This document shows positions 10,664 to 20,880 of a DNA stretch of 64,000 nt, in pieces (within the stretch, counting starts at the first letter, position 1; each line of letters begins with the position of its first letter). Origin of the DNA: Jaltomata sinuosa (lineage: Eukaryota; Streptophyta; Magnoliopsida; Solanales; Solanaceae); contig QJPP01000848.1 in assembly GCA_003996215.1 (NCBI GenBank), forward strand, positions 62,001 to 126,000, in the 5' to 3' direction. The notes under the pieces were generated by a model. It was not told where the DNA came from and did no database searches. It saw nothing but the letters and a program-made list of their open reading frames with translations. A program made the position numbers and the translations under genes.

Positions 10664-11736
10664 TTAGTAGTCGCTCATGTTGATAAGCTTTTTCTCATCA
10701 CCGGTCATGTGATTGGAGCATCTCGAATCAACAATCCAATCATGTTCATAATCGACTAAATTCTCACTTACAGTTGTAAGCGCTAGCTGCTCTTCTTCGT
10801 CAGAGTGAGAGGTGACAAGCTCTTTTTGTTGATTGCTTTCTTCAACTACATATGAGGTCTCAAAATCCCAAGCTTCTTCTTCATCGTTCTTGTTTTGGGT
10901 AGAAGTAGCGACGTTACCTTCAGCTTTCTTGTACCAGCAGTCTCTGGCATAGTGTCCTTTCTTTCCACAGTTAAAGCATTTCTCTATTTTCCATTTGGGG
11001 AAACCTTGGCTTGCCTGCTTATTATATCGTTGACTTCTTTGAGGTTGAATCTTTTGGTCTCCCCCTGGCCGTGAGCTTCTTTCTTTTTCCATTTCTCGAT
11101 AGCCTTGCCTTTTGTTGAAGAGCGCCTTATCTTCATCTTTTATAGAGAGACTTGATAATGGCTTCTCCAAGTCTTCTTCATTCGCCAGCAGATTCTCCAA
11201 CTCAAATAAAGTTGATTCTGTGGCCCACCCTCGTGTGGTTGTAATTATGCCTTTATACTCCAGCCTTAGACCATGAATAATGATTCTCCTCATCCTTGTC
11301 TCTGTGATACCATTCTCTGAATCTAATTTTGATATTTCATCAGATAAAGATTTTACCTTTGAGAAGTATTGACTGATCGTCATATTCCGCTGTGAGATCG
11401 GCAAAAGCTCATTTTCAAGCCTTTGTAATCTCGCATCATTTTTCTTAGTAAAGATTATCGCCAGCGTGTCCCAAGCTTCTTTGGGTGTCTTGGCATTCTT
11501 AATCGTTGCAGGAAATCATCCTCAATTGTTACAGTGAAAGCATACATGGCCTTTTCAGCTTTAACCTTCCATTTTTTTGCTACTTCGGCATCAGTTGGTG
11601 GTGTAGTGTCTGAGCCACCAACAATATCCCATAATTCCTGACCGAGAAAGTAATATTGCATTCTCGTGCTCCAAGATCCATAGTTATTTGCGTTGAGCTT
11701 CTCAACGCTATTGAGAGTGTTTGCAAAATCCGCCAT
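10664..11736 (-). pseudogene. copia gag with CCHC zinc knuckle and start of protease, frameshifted
   Basis: Starts at ATG 11736 (MADFANTLNSVEKLNANNYG), a DUF4219/UBN2 gag. The frame breaks around 11455 and resumes in another frame to 10664. It carries the zinc knuckle CFNCGKKGHYARDC (near 10980-10940), an acidic linker and the start of the aspartic protease, WIVDSRCSNHMTG. The normal copia protease motif is D-S-G; here it is D-S-R, so the protease is probably dead. A TAA at 10664-10666 separates this from the next ORF, which is in the same frame. Confidence 0.8.
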
Positions 11737-11833
11737 TAATTAGTGCCTCATGACTTGTAGCCTCCGACAGTAGCTTGGATGATCTCCTTTGAGTTACTAC
11801 CTTGTTTTTTATCCACCAGGCTCTGATACTAAT

Positions 11834-12301
11834 TGTTCGATATTTTTGACGGGCATAATCGTTTTTTCACAACTTAAATTTTATTATTGCAAAGTAAAGA
11901 CCCGCTTTGGTCTTACAATTCTTGCACTCACACTCCAGCAACTCTCTTTGTTTCTCTCTCTTATTCCTAACTTGTTGCTTGCTTCAGCAACACTCTTTAC
12001 TTGAGCACTCACTCTTAATTTTTACTTGCTTACTTGTTTTGAGCACACATACAACTCAAATGGCCACCTCTATTTGTAGGTGGTGGTGGAAGAATCTAGT
12101 GAAGGGTATTTACTACTCTATTCTAGAATTTTCCGCCAACTACTAAATTCTAGAACTATCTTTTCTAGAATATTTCTAGACCTTTCTTTCTAGAACACCA
12201 ATTCTAGAGTTCATTCTTTAATTCTCTACAACTCTAGAATATTTTAGATTTTTCTATGATGTGTCTTGGATATTAATTAAGTTGGTGATAAATTCTTAAC
12301 A
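11834..12301 (-). repeat. 5' LTR of the compact copia element
   Basis: 468 bp, from TGTTCGATATTTTTGACGGG to GATAAATTCTTAACA on the plus strand. Directly inside it is the tRNA-Met primer site. Rich in TCTAGAA repeats. Confidence 0.85.
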
Positions 12302-12691
12302 CTGGGCAATGACTCGGGATCCTTTATTGGAAAGGTACAGCACTAAGCAGTGCAAAAACCAAAGGAACCAAGAGAGCCTTCACCAATTTCTAATACTTGT
12401 TTATCAAAAAAGATTGCGATTATTATTTTGGGGTAACTAACATCGTAGTACTTAGTAGCCAGAGGAAAAGAAAGAAACAATATGGCTAGTAATAAGCCAA
12501 ACATAAGTAGTATGGGCTAATCTACCATCATATAGCCGACCCCAACTTGTTTGGGACAAGGGCATAGTAATTATCATTTTTAACCTTTTGTTAGAACCTG
12601 AAACATTCTCTCCCTCCTTGCGAAAAATTCTCATTGTTAAAAGAAAATACTCATCATATTACTTGAATTTTTACATGATATTTTGATGGCT
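12302..12691. other. Right flank of the copia insertion
   Basis: The first 33 bases continue the exon-like frame described at 9290-9419 and are followed by a GT. The rest shows no coding sequence or repeat that I can name. Confidence 0.35.
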
Positions 12692-13520
12692 TGTATGAAT
12701 CCACCGAGAGTCAAGGGACCAGGTTCTTTGACTGGAGTTGCAGTTAAGAGTAGGATAGTGAAATAGCAAGAAGTAAAGAACACAAGATTTTACGTGGAAA
12801 CCTCCTTGCTCAAGGGGGTAAAACCACGACCTACCCTAGTAGGATTTCACCAACCAACTTCACTAAAACAAACGAGCAACTTCGGATTACAGACTCCATA
12901 ACCCTATGGATTAAACTCTTAATTCACTACACTGCAATAGCTCTGTTACAATGTCAGATACAATAACGCTAATGCATCGCCACAGTATTAACTAACTCTA
13001 GCTAATACAACCTCAAGCAATCAACTAACTCTAGTTGATGGTTACAATACGAGAACACAAATACAAAGGACTCAACTAAGAACAAGGAACTGTAGACTTC
13101 ATCTTGATCGCGATCAGGTCCCTTGTTCAGTGAGCTTTTGTTTCTTTGAAGAATTTGAGCAGCCTTTGCTTTTGGGAGTGTTAAACTTGGATTTGCAAAA
13201 ACTAGATTTTGACTCAAGTGTCTCATTGCTTATAAATGAGAGAGAGCCAAAACCTTAACACATTGCCATTGGTCCAGCGGACTCCAAGGACGGCAGAACC
13301 ACAGTCCTAACTCCTAAAGCTGCAGAAAGTACACATTACAGCTGTACCATGTTGACTGTACTTTCAGGCCGCTAGGGGTACCAGGTCCCTCTAAGTGTTT
13401 GTCAATCATCAAAACTAAGACGACCATATTACATCATATTTTATCATTCCTCCTGGTCCTCATTCTAGTCCCAAGCTGGTCCTGGATCTTCCTTCAAAAT
13501 CAATGCTTACATGCTTCCAT
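12692..13520 (-). mobile_element. Solo or truncated copia-type LTR
   Basis: Contains ACACAAGATTTTACGTGGAA near 12780 followed by AAAACCACGACC, the same conserved block seen in the LTR at 706-1515. Its left end TGTATGAATCC and the paired GGGACCAGGTT/CCAGGTCCC motifs near both sides fit a copia LTR in minus orientation. No primer site, purine tract or coding sequence adjoins it, so it is a solo LTR or a fragment. The right border, somewhere between 13400 and 13520, is not fixed. Confidence 0.5.
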
Positions 13521-14174
13521 CTAGGTAAAATTTGAGCGTTCTCATCAGTCGTCACTTTTCTACTCGGAAAAGTATACAGAACATTCTACGGAAGGTCTAA
13601 ACATTTCAAGGCTTAGATAAAGGATGGCAGTGTCTATAAACTTCGTGGATTACCATTGAGAGGAAACAGTAATCAACGTCGTATTTTGCCAGGATGCAGG
13701 TAGAGATCATGGCCACCTAGGCCAAGGTGGCATACATAAAAGAGGACAAACTAGCATTCTTACATATTGAAGAAGGCTATGATAATTCAAGAGGGAAAAG
13801 AATGAGAACAGAGATAAACAACAGCTTACACTCGGTAGATATCGTAGGCATCACAAAAGAAGTCCACTACTTCACGTCATATATTGGGAGGGAATTCAAG
13901 GGAGAACTGGATAAAAGATGTATGTATTAACCAGTCAAGACCTATGCTGCAGCGTACCAATGCATTGGCTTTTCTTTGCCGAAATCTGTTGGAAACCAAC
14001 TTATTTCCCCCAAACCGGAAAAGAGAAAGGAAATATCACATTTGTTTGAATTATCATGGTTTTGCTTGAGAATGTACTAATCTGTTAGGTAACATGCGAC
14101 AAAGATCAGACATATCATTTTTCTATTCCTTTAGTGTGCATTTCTTCTGCTGGTGAGTGGGGGATTGAAATAGT
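13521..14174. other. Intergenic, one unassigned small ORF
   Basis: A plus-strand ORF at 13727-13930 (67 codons, MAYIKEDKLAFLHIEEGYDN) has no recognisable domain and no clear splice partners. The segment may be the worn remnant of a gene. Nothing else is identifiable. Confidence 0.2.
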
Positions 14175-14361
14175 ACAGAAAAAATAAAAGGGTTGTCCGG
14201 TGCACTAAGCTCTCGCTATGCACGGGGTCCAGGGAAGGGTCGGACCACAAGGATCTTTTGTACGCAATCTTACCCTGCATTTCTGCAAGATGTTGTTTCC
14301 AGCTCGAACCTGTGACCTCATGGTAACATGGCAACAACTTTACCAATTACGCCAATGCTCC
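14175..14361 (-). mobile_element. TS-type SINE (tRNA-derived)
   Basis: Read on the minus strand it starts GGAGCATTGGCGTAATTGG, which includes an RNA polymerase III A box (TGGCGTAATTGG), followed about 35 bases later by the B box GGTTCGAGCTG. The body (AGAAATGCAGGGTAAG, then GTGGTCCGACCCTTCCCTGGA, and GCATAGCGAGAGCTTAGTGC) matches the tobacco TS SINE layout. It ends in a T-rich tail (minus strand). It is nearly full length and moderately diverged. Confidence 0.85.
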
Positions 14362-14631
14362 TTTATTTCCAATTATCTTTCCTTATAGTGAAAAAAGTGC
14401 ATGTCAAAGCTGAAGGACTTGTAAACAGAGTGGAATACTTATCTTTCCATCAATCAAATTTTAAATTTTAGGTACATGCATAAATCTGTTTGGGTATCTT
14501 ATTTTGTCACAAACTTCAACAAGTACACCTCAAATTATGCCAAAGAGGGTCAATCATAGATACTTTTAAGTGGTAGCATTCCAAGTGGTGAAGTGGCAGA
14601 AACCTGAAGCCAAAGAGGGTCCAGGTCTATA

Positions 14632-17600
14632 TTAAAACCTCTGAATAAAATCATAAATGTGGGCACTTATTTCATCAGGCTTTTCTTGGTTGATGAAGTG
14701 TGCTACTCCCTCCATTACAACAACCTCCTGCAAATTTGGAACTTCTTTCTTGAAATCACCATTGTGTATATACTCCTTGATTCCAGGAATGTGATATGTC
14801 AGGTCCAGGTCACCCACCACAAACTTGGTTGGAACTTGAATTTTGCATCCACTAAATGGTGCTGTAAGCTCCCAGTTTCTGCATTTGAAGTACAAATTAA
14901 AAATTTCTGAACATACTAATATTTCCGACTTCAATAAAAAGGTACCACCAAAACTTAAAGGTAAGTTCTATAGAGTGGTGATTAAACGGACTTTGTTGTA
15001 TGTGTCAAGAACTCTCTTGTTCAGAAGATGCAAGCTGTAAAAATGAGGATGCTTAGATGGATGTGTGTGCATACTAGGGGCGATAAGATTAAGAATGAGA
15101 ATATCCGGGACAAGGTGATAGTGGCCTTCATTGTAGAAAAGATGAGGGAAGGGAGACTGAGATGGTTTGTGCATGTGAGAGGAGATGCTCTAGTGAGGAG
15201 GTGTGAGAGGTTGGATATAGTGGGTACGAGGAGAGGTAAGAGGTAATCCAAAGAAATATCGAGGAGAGGTGATTAGACAGGACATGGCGCAGCTATAGCT
15301 TATCGAAGACTTGACCTTAGATAGGAGGGTATGGATGTCGCGAAATAGGGTAGAAGGTTAGTAGATAGTTAAGCGTTGTCTTGCTTTTCGACGGGATTAG
15401 GATTGGTGATATTTTGGGGCACCATGTCTGTCGTAGTAATAGCCTTATTGATGTAGTTTCTTGCATTTGTTATCTGTTAACATCTGTTGTTTATTATGTT
15501 TTAGTGATTGCACTATTTTGTTGATGTTATTGTTCCTTGCATGTATGCTCTGCAGTGTTTTTCTATTAGTTGTCATGTTTTCCTCACTGCCATTTTTCCT
15601 TTTCATTACTCCTACTATTTTGTTTTGCTTCACTTGAGCCGAGGATCTTTCCGAAACAGTCTCTCTACCTCCACGAGGTAAGGGTAAGGTCTGCGTACAC
15701 TCTACCCTCTCCAGACCCCACTTTGTGAAATTTCATTGGGTATGTTGTTGTTCTTGTAATATACTGTGACTAGAAAAATTACGTAACAGATAAAATAAAG
15801 AAATCCTGGATTCTCTAATTGATCCTAGAACAGTAAAATAATATACATACTTGTTCAGATTTCGGTAGAAGTTCAATCCTCCAGTAAAGCCTGTTTTTTT
15901 AAATTTTTCAGCACAATAATGCACATCTTCCTCTGTTAGCCATGAGGGTAACGTCGCAGGTGACTGCGCGATGGCCTGAAAGCCTATCTCTTTGGGAACG
16001 CAAGGTGGGCGTGGATTACGTGAAGAAAGAAATCCTTTAATGAGTTCTGCAGTATCCGCAGAAGCAAATTCCTCTTCCACTTTCCCAGGTTCCTAAATAT
16101 AACAGCAGCATCAGTAAAACAAAAACTTTACTACTGCAAATTTCAAACGAAATTTCACATTGACCGAGTTCCCTTTGTGCTAAGTCAAATGGTGTCACAT
16201 AAATTGGGACGGAGAGAGTATCATTTAATAAATGACACATCAAGCAACAGATATCTAACATTATGTCTACTAATGGTAATATTATTCATGCGCTAGAGGC
16301 TAGAGAACACTAAATAAAAACAAGAAAAAGTAGCCGCAATGCACCCTGAGAATGTTATTCAACTGTTCTCTCCTCTTCACCTGGAGAAGATAATGTGGCC
16401 ACAAACTTGAAAGTGAGAGCTGACACAAATGACCAAACAAGAATCTACAAACTCCTTAAAGAGGGAAAAAGAACGGATCAAATCATGTTAAGGAGCATTA
16501 ATATCAACATCGTAAGTTCATAATGTGTTTCGGCAACAGGATCCATTTGTCTTCCATATTTACAAAAAACTGACCAAATTCTCCAAGTGACCTCAGATAG
16601 TTGTTCATCAAAGCTCTTATTCATGGATCTAAGTTTCCAATGTAAATAATTTACTTGGGAATGATATCATATGGGATTCAACTTTAGTTACTTAAAGAAA
16701 AGAATTGCACAAGCTAAGTGGCCAGAGAATTTGCTGATCTGAGGATATTAAAAGCATCCATCACATTAGCTTCTGTCCAGATATGAAATTTGAACGCAAT
16801 TATAAGTTCCGGTTTTTCTCTCCCGACTACAAAAACTTTCCAGAATCAAGACTGATAAACAACATGAAGTAACTGGAAAAAAAAAAGTAGAGACCTTTAA
16901 CATGAGCAATATTTAACTCACTCACACAATCACACAATCAACTACTGTGAGTCAGTCAATATGAATCCTCTAAAGATACTGGCATCAATCTATTACAACT
17001 ACTTGTTCCAAACTTGGGACCAGCTAGTGAAAGCTCACATAAGAAGATTTCACTATATTTTCATCCAAAGACCAAAAAAATAGAGTGAATAGAGAACTAG
17101 TAAATTCCTGTTCGAAAGAGTTCTCAGTTTAAGTGTGAGGGAACACGTGTAATTGAGAGAGTCATCATATCAGTGCCTTGGGGAAATGCCTACCTTCAGG
17201 AGAAGATTACTGAATGAGTTTCATACCTGTGTTCTTCATTTCCCAAGATATTTAGAGAAAGGGACCGAAAGCCACTTGACTGTAAGGAAAGGGGCCTTGT
17301 CGGCCAGCACCAACCTCTAAAGTTAACTTGTGAGGCGAGAAATGTCCAACACCATATAATGAGATAACTGCTCAATCCCTTAACCAATGTAGCACACAAT
17401 AACACCCCCACCCCGCCAAACAGGAACAAATTTGGCCCAAATACCATGACAGAAAGATAGAGCTTCCGCCTAACTCATCCCAAAAACTAACTCGTTAGGT
17501 AAGGATTATCCAAGATCAAAAGTAGAAAATAAACAAGAAAAAGAAGGCAATATACCTGAAATCTACAAATATAGTAGTCATCACCATACAACTCCCGGAA

Positions 17601-18020
17601 GCTATCCACAGGTTTTCGTAAAGGGTGTCTGGGACGGAACATAACACTCAGATTAACCAGAGCCTTTATACGATCAGGACGAAACAAGCAGAAATGCCAA
17701 GCTATTGAGGCACCCCAATCATGTCCAACTAAGAACACTTGCTGTAGATCCAGAACATCTAAAAGAGCAACTAAATCACCAACAATGTGGAAAACAGTGT
17801 AACTACTGATCTCTGATGGACAATCTGTGTCTCCATACCCGCGAAGATCAGGAGCAATGGCTCTGTAACCTCTGTTAGAAAGATACAACATTTGATGGCG
17901 CCATGAATACCATAACTCAGGGAAACCATGTACAAAAAGAACTGCTGGACCTTCACCAGTTTCTGCTACGTGCATTTTTATCCCATTAACTGATACATTT
18001 TTATGCTCTATTTTCTCCAT
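14632..18020 (-). CDS. Soluble epoxide hydrolase, copy 1 (three exons)
   Basis: An alpha/beta-hydrolase-fold epoxide hydrolase that converts fatty-acid or other epoxides to diols in the cytosol; in plants these act in cutin-monomer and stress oxylipin metabolism. Exons are 17556-18020, 15851-16092 and 14632-14878; all borders are GT..AG and the spliced frame gives 317 residues, normal for the family. Visible motifs: oxyanion-hole HGFPELWYSW, nucleophile Asp in VGHDWGASIAW, lid Tyr in GGLNFYRN, catalytic Asp in VVGDLDLTYH, and general-base His in GVAHFINQEKP. I start at ATG 18018-18020 (MEKIEHKN) because copy 2 and the family begin there; an in-frame ATG 45 bases upstream exists. Intron 2 holds an RTE LINE tail that copy 2 lacks. 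Substrate cannot be told from sequence. Confidence 0.92.
14985..15758 (+). mobile_element. RTE-type LINE, 3' end, inside intron 2 of epoxide hydrolase copy 1
   Basis: An ORF remnant (15028-15246) reads MRMLRWMCVHTRGDKIKNEN, then EKMREGRLRWF and RRCERLDIVGTRRGKR, the C-terminal tail of plant RTE LINE reverse transcriptases. A 3' UTR follows, with the recurrent nightshade tail: GAGCCGAGGATCTTTCCGAA, GGTCTGCGTACACTCTACCC, CAGACCCCACTTTGTG and a TTG-rich end near 15740-15758. It is antisense to the host gene, 5'-truncated, and absent from the matching intron of copy 2. Confidence 0.8.
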
Positions 18021-18134
18021 TTTCCTCTGTTTTTCTCTTCCCCTGCTGCTTGCTACTTTACCCAAAAAAATTAGAGTAAGCTTTCTGGAGAGAGTTTTTA
18101 ACTTTATCTCTTTTTGTACCTGTTAGCTAGTTAC

Positions 18135-19025
18135 GGGGTAAATTTCACAAATGGTAACTTAACTATCTTTTTTTTTATAAAAGTAATTTAACTATATTTT
18201 CTTACGCAAAAATAACTTAACTATCATATTTTTTCACAAAAATAACTTAACTATCTTTTCTTACACAAAAATAACTAAACTTTGGGTAAACTAACACAAT
18301 AATCACATGGACGGAATACGATAACTTTTCCAATGAACCACACTCTTTTTCACTCTTTATTTTATTTTAAATATAATAAATAAAATTTAAAAAATATTCA
18401 ACCCGATCCGTCCTGATCCAAAACTCATTTGAAAAATATATTAAAAAGAACAAGAATTATTATTCCCCAAAGAAAAATATTTTTCTTTTTTTAATATGTT
18501 AAGACATAAAAAAATATATTCTTTTCTTTTAATACATTAAGACGTAGAAAAATATATTCTTTTCGTTTGATATATTGAGACGTAGAAAAATAACTAAACT
18601 TTGAGTAAACTAATACAAAAATCACATGGCTAAAATACGATAACTTTTTCGATAAGCCCCCTTTTCACTCTTTTTTAATTTTAAATTTAATAAATAAAAT
18701 TTTAAAAACACCCAACCCAACCTATCCCGATAAAATTTTGGGTCGGGAAGGATTGAGTTGAGTATTTTTTAAATTTTATTTATTATATTTAAAATAAAAA
18801 AAGAGTAAAAAATAGTAGGGTTATCGAAAAAGTTATCGTATTCTGGTCATGTGATTTTTGTGTTAGTTTACCCAAAGTTTAGTTATTTTTGTGTAAGAAA
18901 AAATAGTTAAGTTATTTTTGTGAAAAAAAGTGATAGTTAAGTTATTTTTGTATAAGAAAAAGATAGTTAAGTTACTTTTATGAAAAAAAAAATGAAAGTT
19001 AAGTTACCATTTATGAAATTTAGCC
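18135..19025. mobile_element. Inverted-repeat element with reiterated termini
   Basis: 891 bp flanked by an 8-bp direct repeat CTAGTTAC (18127-18134 and 19026-19033). Left end GGGGTAAATTTCACAAATGG, right end inverted GGCTAAATTTCATAAATGG. Both arms reiterate AAAAATAACTTAACTATC several times, and a longer inner block (ACTTTGGGTAAACTAACAC at 18280, repeated at 18596, inverted near 18870) shows a nested or duplicated copy. No ORF. An 8-bp duplication suggests hAT; the end sequence and long arms are more MULE-like. Superfamily left open. Confidence 0.65.
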
Positions 19026-19060
19026 CTAGTTACAAGATAAATATAAATTATGTACTTTAA

Positions 19061-19321
19061 GGGCTCTTTTAATACGACGGATAATGAATAACTAATCTTA
19101 TAATTAATTTTAGAATAAGTTTATATTATATTTGATTAGGATAAAGTGGAGGTTATTTTTGTAAATAAATAATTTATTCTTAAGAATTATGCAACGTATA
19201 TTATTTTGAATACAACAAATCAAACACTCAATAAGAAATATACCATCATAATTAATCTCAAAATAACTTATCCCGACATAACTAATTTCATGATAACTTG
19301 TGTTCAAACCAAAACAATCCC
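19061..19321. mobile_element. Tourist-like MITE, diverged
   Basis: About 261 bp with left end GGGCTCTTTTAATACGACGG and right end inverted GGGATTGTTTTGGTTTGAAC, flanked by TTAA (19057-19060 and 19322-19325), the TAA/TTA-type duplication of PIF/Harbinger MITEs. Same family as 2852-3018 but longer. Confidence 0.6.
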
Positions 19322-19325
19322 TTAA

Positions 19326-20815
19326 TCTTATATAGTATATTTATGTTTTAAAATTTAATTAATTAATTTAAATAATAAATTAATTAATTCTTTAGCAAGA
19401 TCAGAACACTCATTAATATGCGATCTCATAAGTTTAATACTAAACTGGTAATAAATTAATCTTTTCAATGTACTAATCAAGAGTGGTGCTTACAAACATT
19501 TCTTAGTGACCTGACAGAATGAAGTAAGTACAATTTAGAGTTCGTTTGTATTGGCTTTTGGCTTATAACTTATGGCTTATAAATCAAAAGTCATAAGTTA
19601 AAAATTTAATTTATGATTTTTTTATTTTTTTAACTTAAAATCAAGTGCTTAAAAGTAAATTTTTTTAAAAAAAATTATTCAAACACTATAAAGTTGCTTT
19701 AAAGACTATTTTGATATAAAAACACCTAAAATAAGTCAATTCAGACAGACACTTGCTTTCAAGAACTCGTAGAAGATTAATGTGGTGTTGTCAAACCTCA
19801 TTATAACAATATTTACTATAACAACTTTATTTTCTGCAAAATCATTTTTTTCATGTTATATTTTACTTTTCTATAACAATATTCTACCTATAATAGCAGG
19901 AACATCCATTACAGCTATACACTCTTTGTAAAAATTACACCTCCATAACACCATACTCAAATATCGTGTAAGAAATATATTATGTACAAATATAGAGCAT
20001 ACTCTTTTCTTTTTAGTCCGTTTCAAGAAGAATGTCTCTTTTTTTTTTGAAAACTCTTTAATTCTAACTTTTCACATGACATATTTAAAAACCATAATGT
20101 TAAAGAATATTTTCGTACATTTTACATATCTTTAGTTTAATAACACTTGATTCAAAAGTCTTATTTATTTTTTAAACTCCTTAACAAGTCAAAATCAGAC
20201 AACCAAATTAAAACAGAGGGAGTATTAAACTATATATGATAATAATATTAATACCATGCACATAGTAAATTTCAAGTACGAATAACTAAAAGAAAAAAAT
20301 TATATTTAAATGGTGTTCAAATACCAATGGTGTTTGCCTTTTTTATATTTATACTCTTTCTATTTTATAGTTAAATTGATTGACAAATATTTTCTCTCTT
20401 CTTGGTACACAAAATTATTAAACTATTTTTTTTATGTAATTTTATTGAGATCTAAATGTTAAATGTTAATATACATATTATAGCAGTCATAAAAATTTCA
20501 GACAAATGTTACCATTATAACTAGGTTTCATTATATTTTCTTTTATTTTTATAGCTCTGTCACCCCTATAATATATGATTCAACTGCCAAATCCTAAAAA
20601 GTGATATATGCACGTCAAAATATAATCGATCATTGAATATCTAAGATTTTTTTTTCTTCTTTCATTCAGTATCCCTATCAAATTCTAAAACTGATCAAGA
20701 TATTAATTAATCGTTTATAACTCATGATAATATAAAGTTTATACTCATTACTAAAAATTGATACATTTCATTTTTGATCAATCATTAATTCTACGAACAT
20801 TTAATAATATCCAAT
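19326..20815. other. Spacer between the two epoxide hydrolase copies, repeat-rich
   Basis: No genes. A MITE-like inverted-repeat segment lies at about 19540-19755 (GTTCGTTTGTATTGGCTTTT against an inverted GTCTGTCTGAATTGACTTAT). A stowaway-like fragment ends AAAACAGAGGGAGTA at about 20209-20223. The rest is AT-rich. Confidence 0.45.
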
Positions 20816-20880
20816 GTCAAGTGGTAGCATGCCAGTGTACACTGGCAGTAACCTAAAAGACAAAGAGGGGTCTCAATTGA

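Larger units (their letters stand above)
9420..12301 (-). mobile_element. Compact non-autonomous Ty1/copia element with both LTRs
   Basis: A 2.9-kb element on the minus strand with LTRs at 11834-12301 (5') and 9420-9873 (3'). The primer site ATTAGTATCAGAGCC follows the 5' LTR, and a purine tract (GAGGGGGAG, minus strand, just inside 9874) precedes the 3' LTR. The inside encodes gag, a zinc knuckle, part of the protease and short pieces of pol, but no integrase core, reverse transcriptase or RNase H. Flanking 5-mers are CAGCG (9415-9419) and CTGGG (12302-12306), only a weak match for a target duplication. It resembles the TR-GAG class of gag-only LTR elements but keeps more of the polyprotein. 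Confidence 0.85.

Noticed and set aside
14175..14361. Functional tRNA gene
   Set aside because: It has A and B boxes but the body and tail are those of a TS SINE and no cloverleaf is completed.
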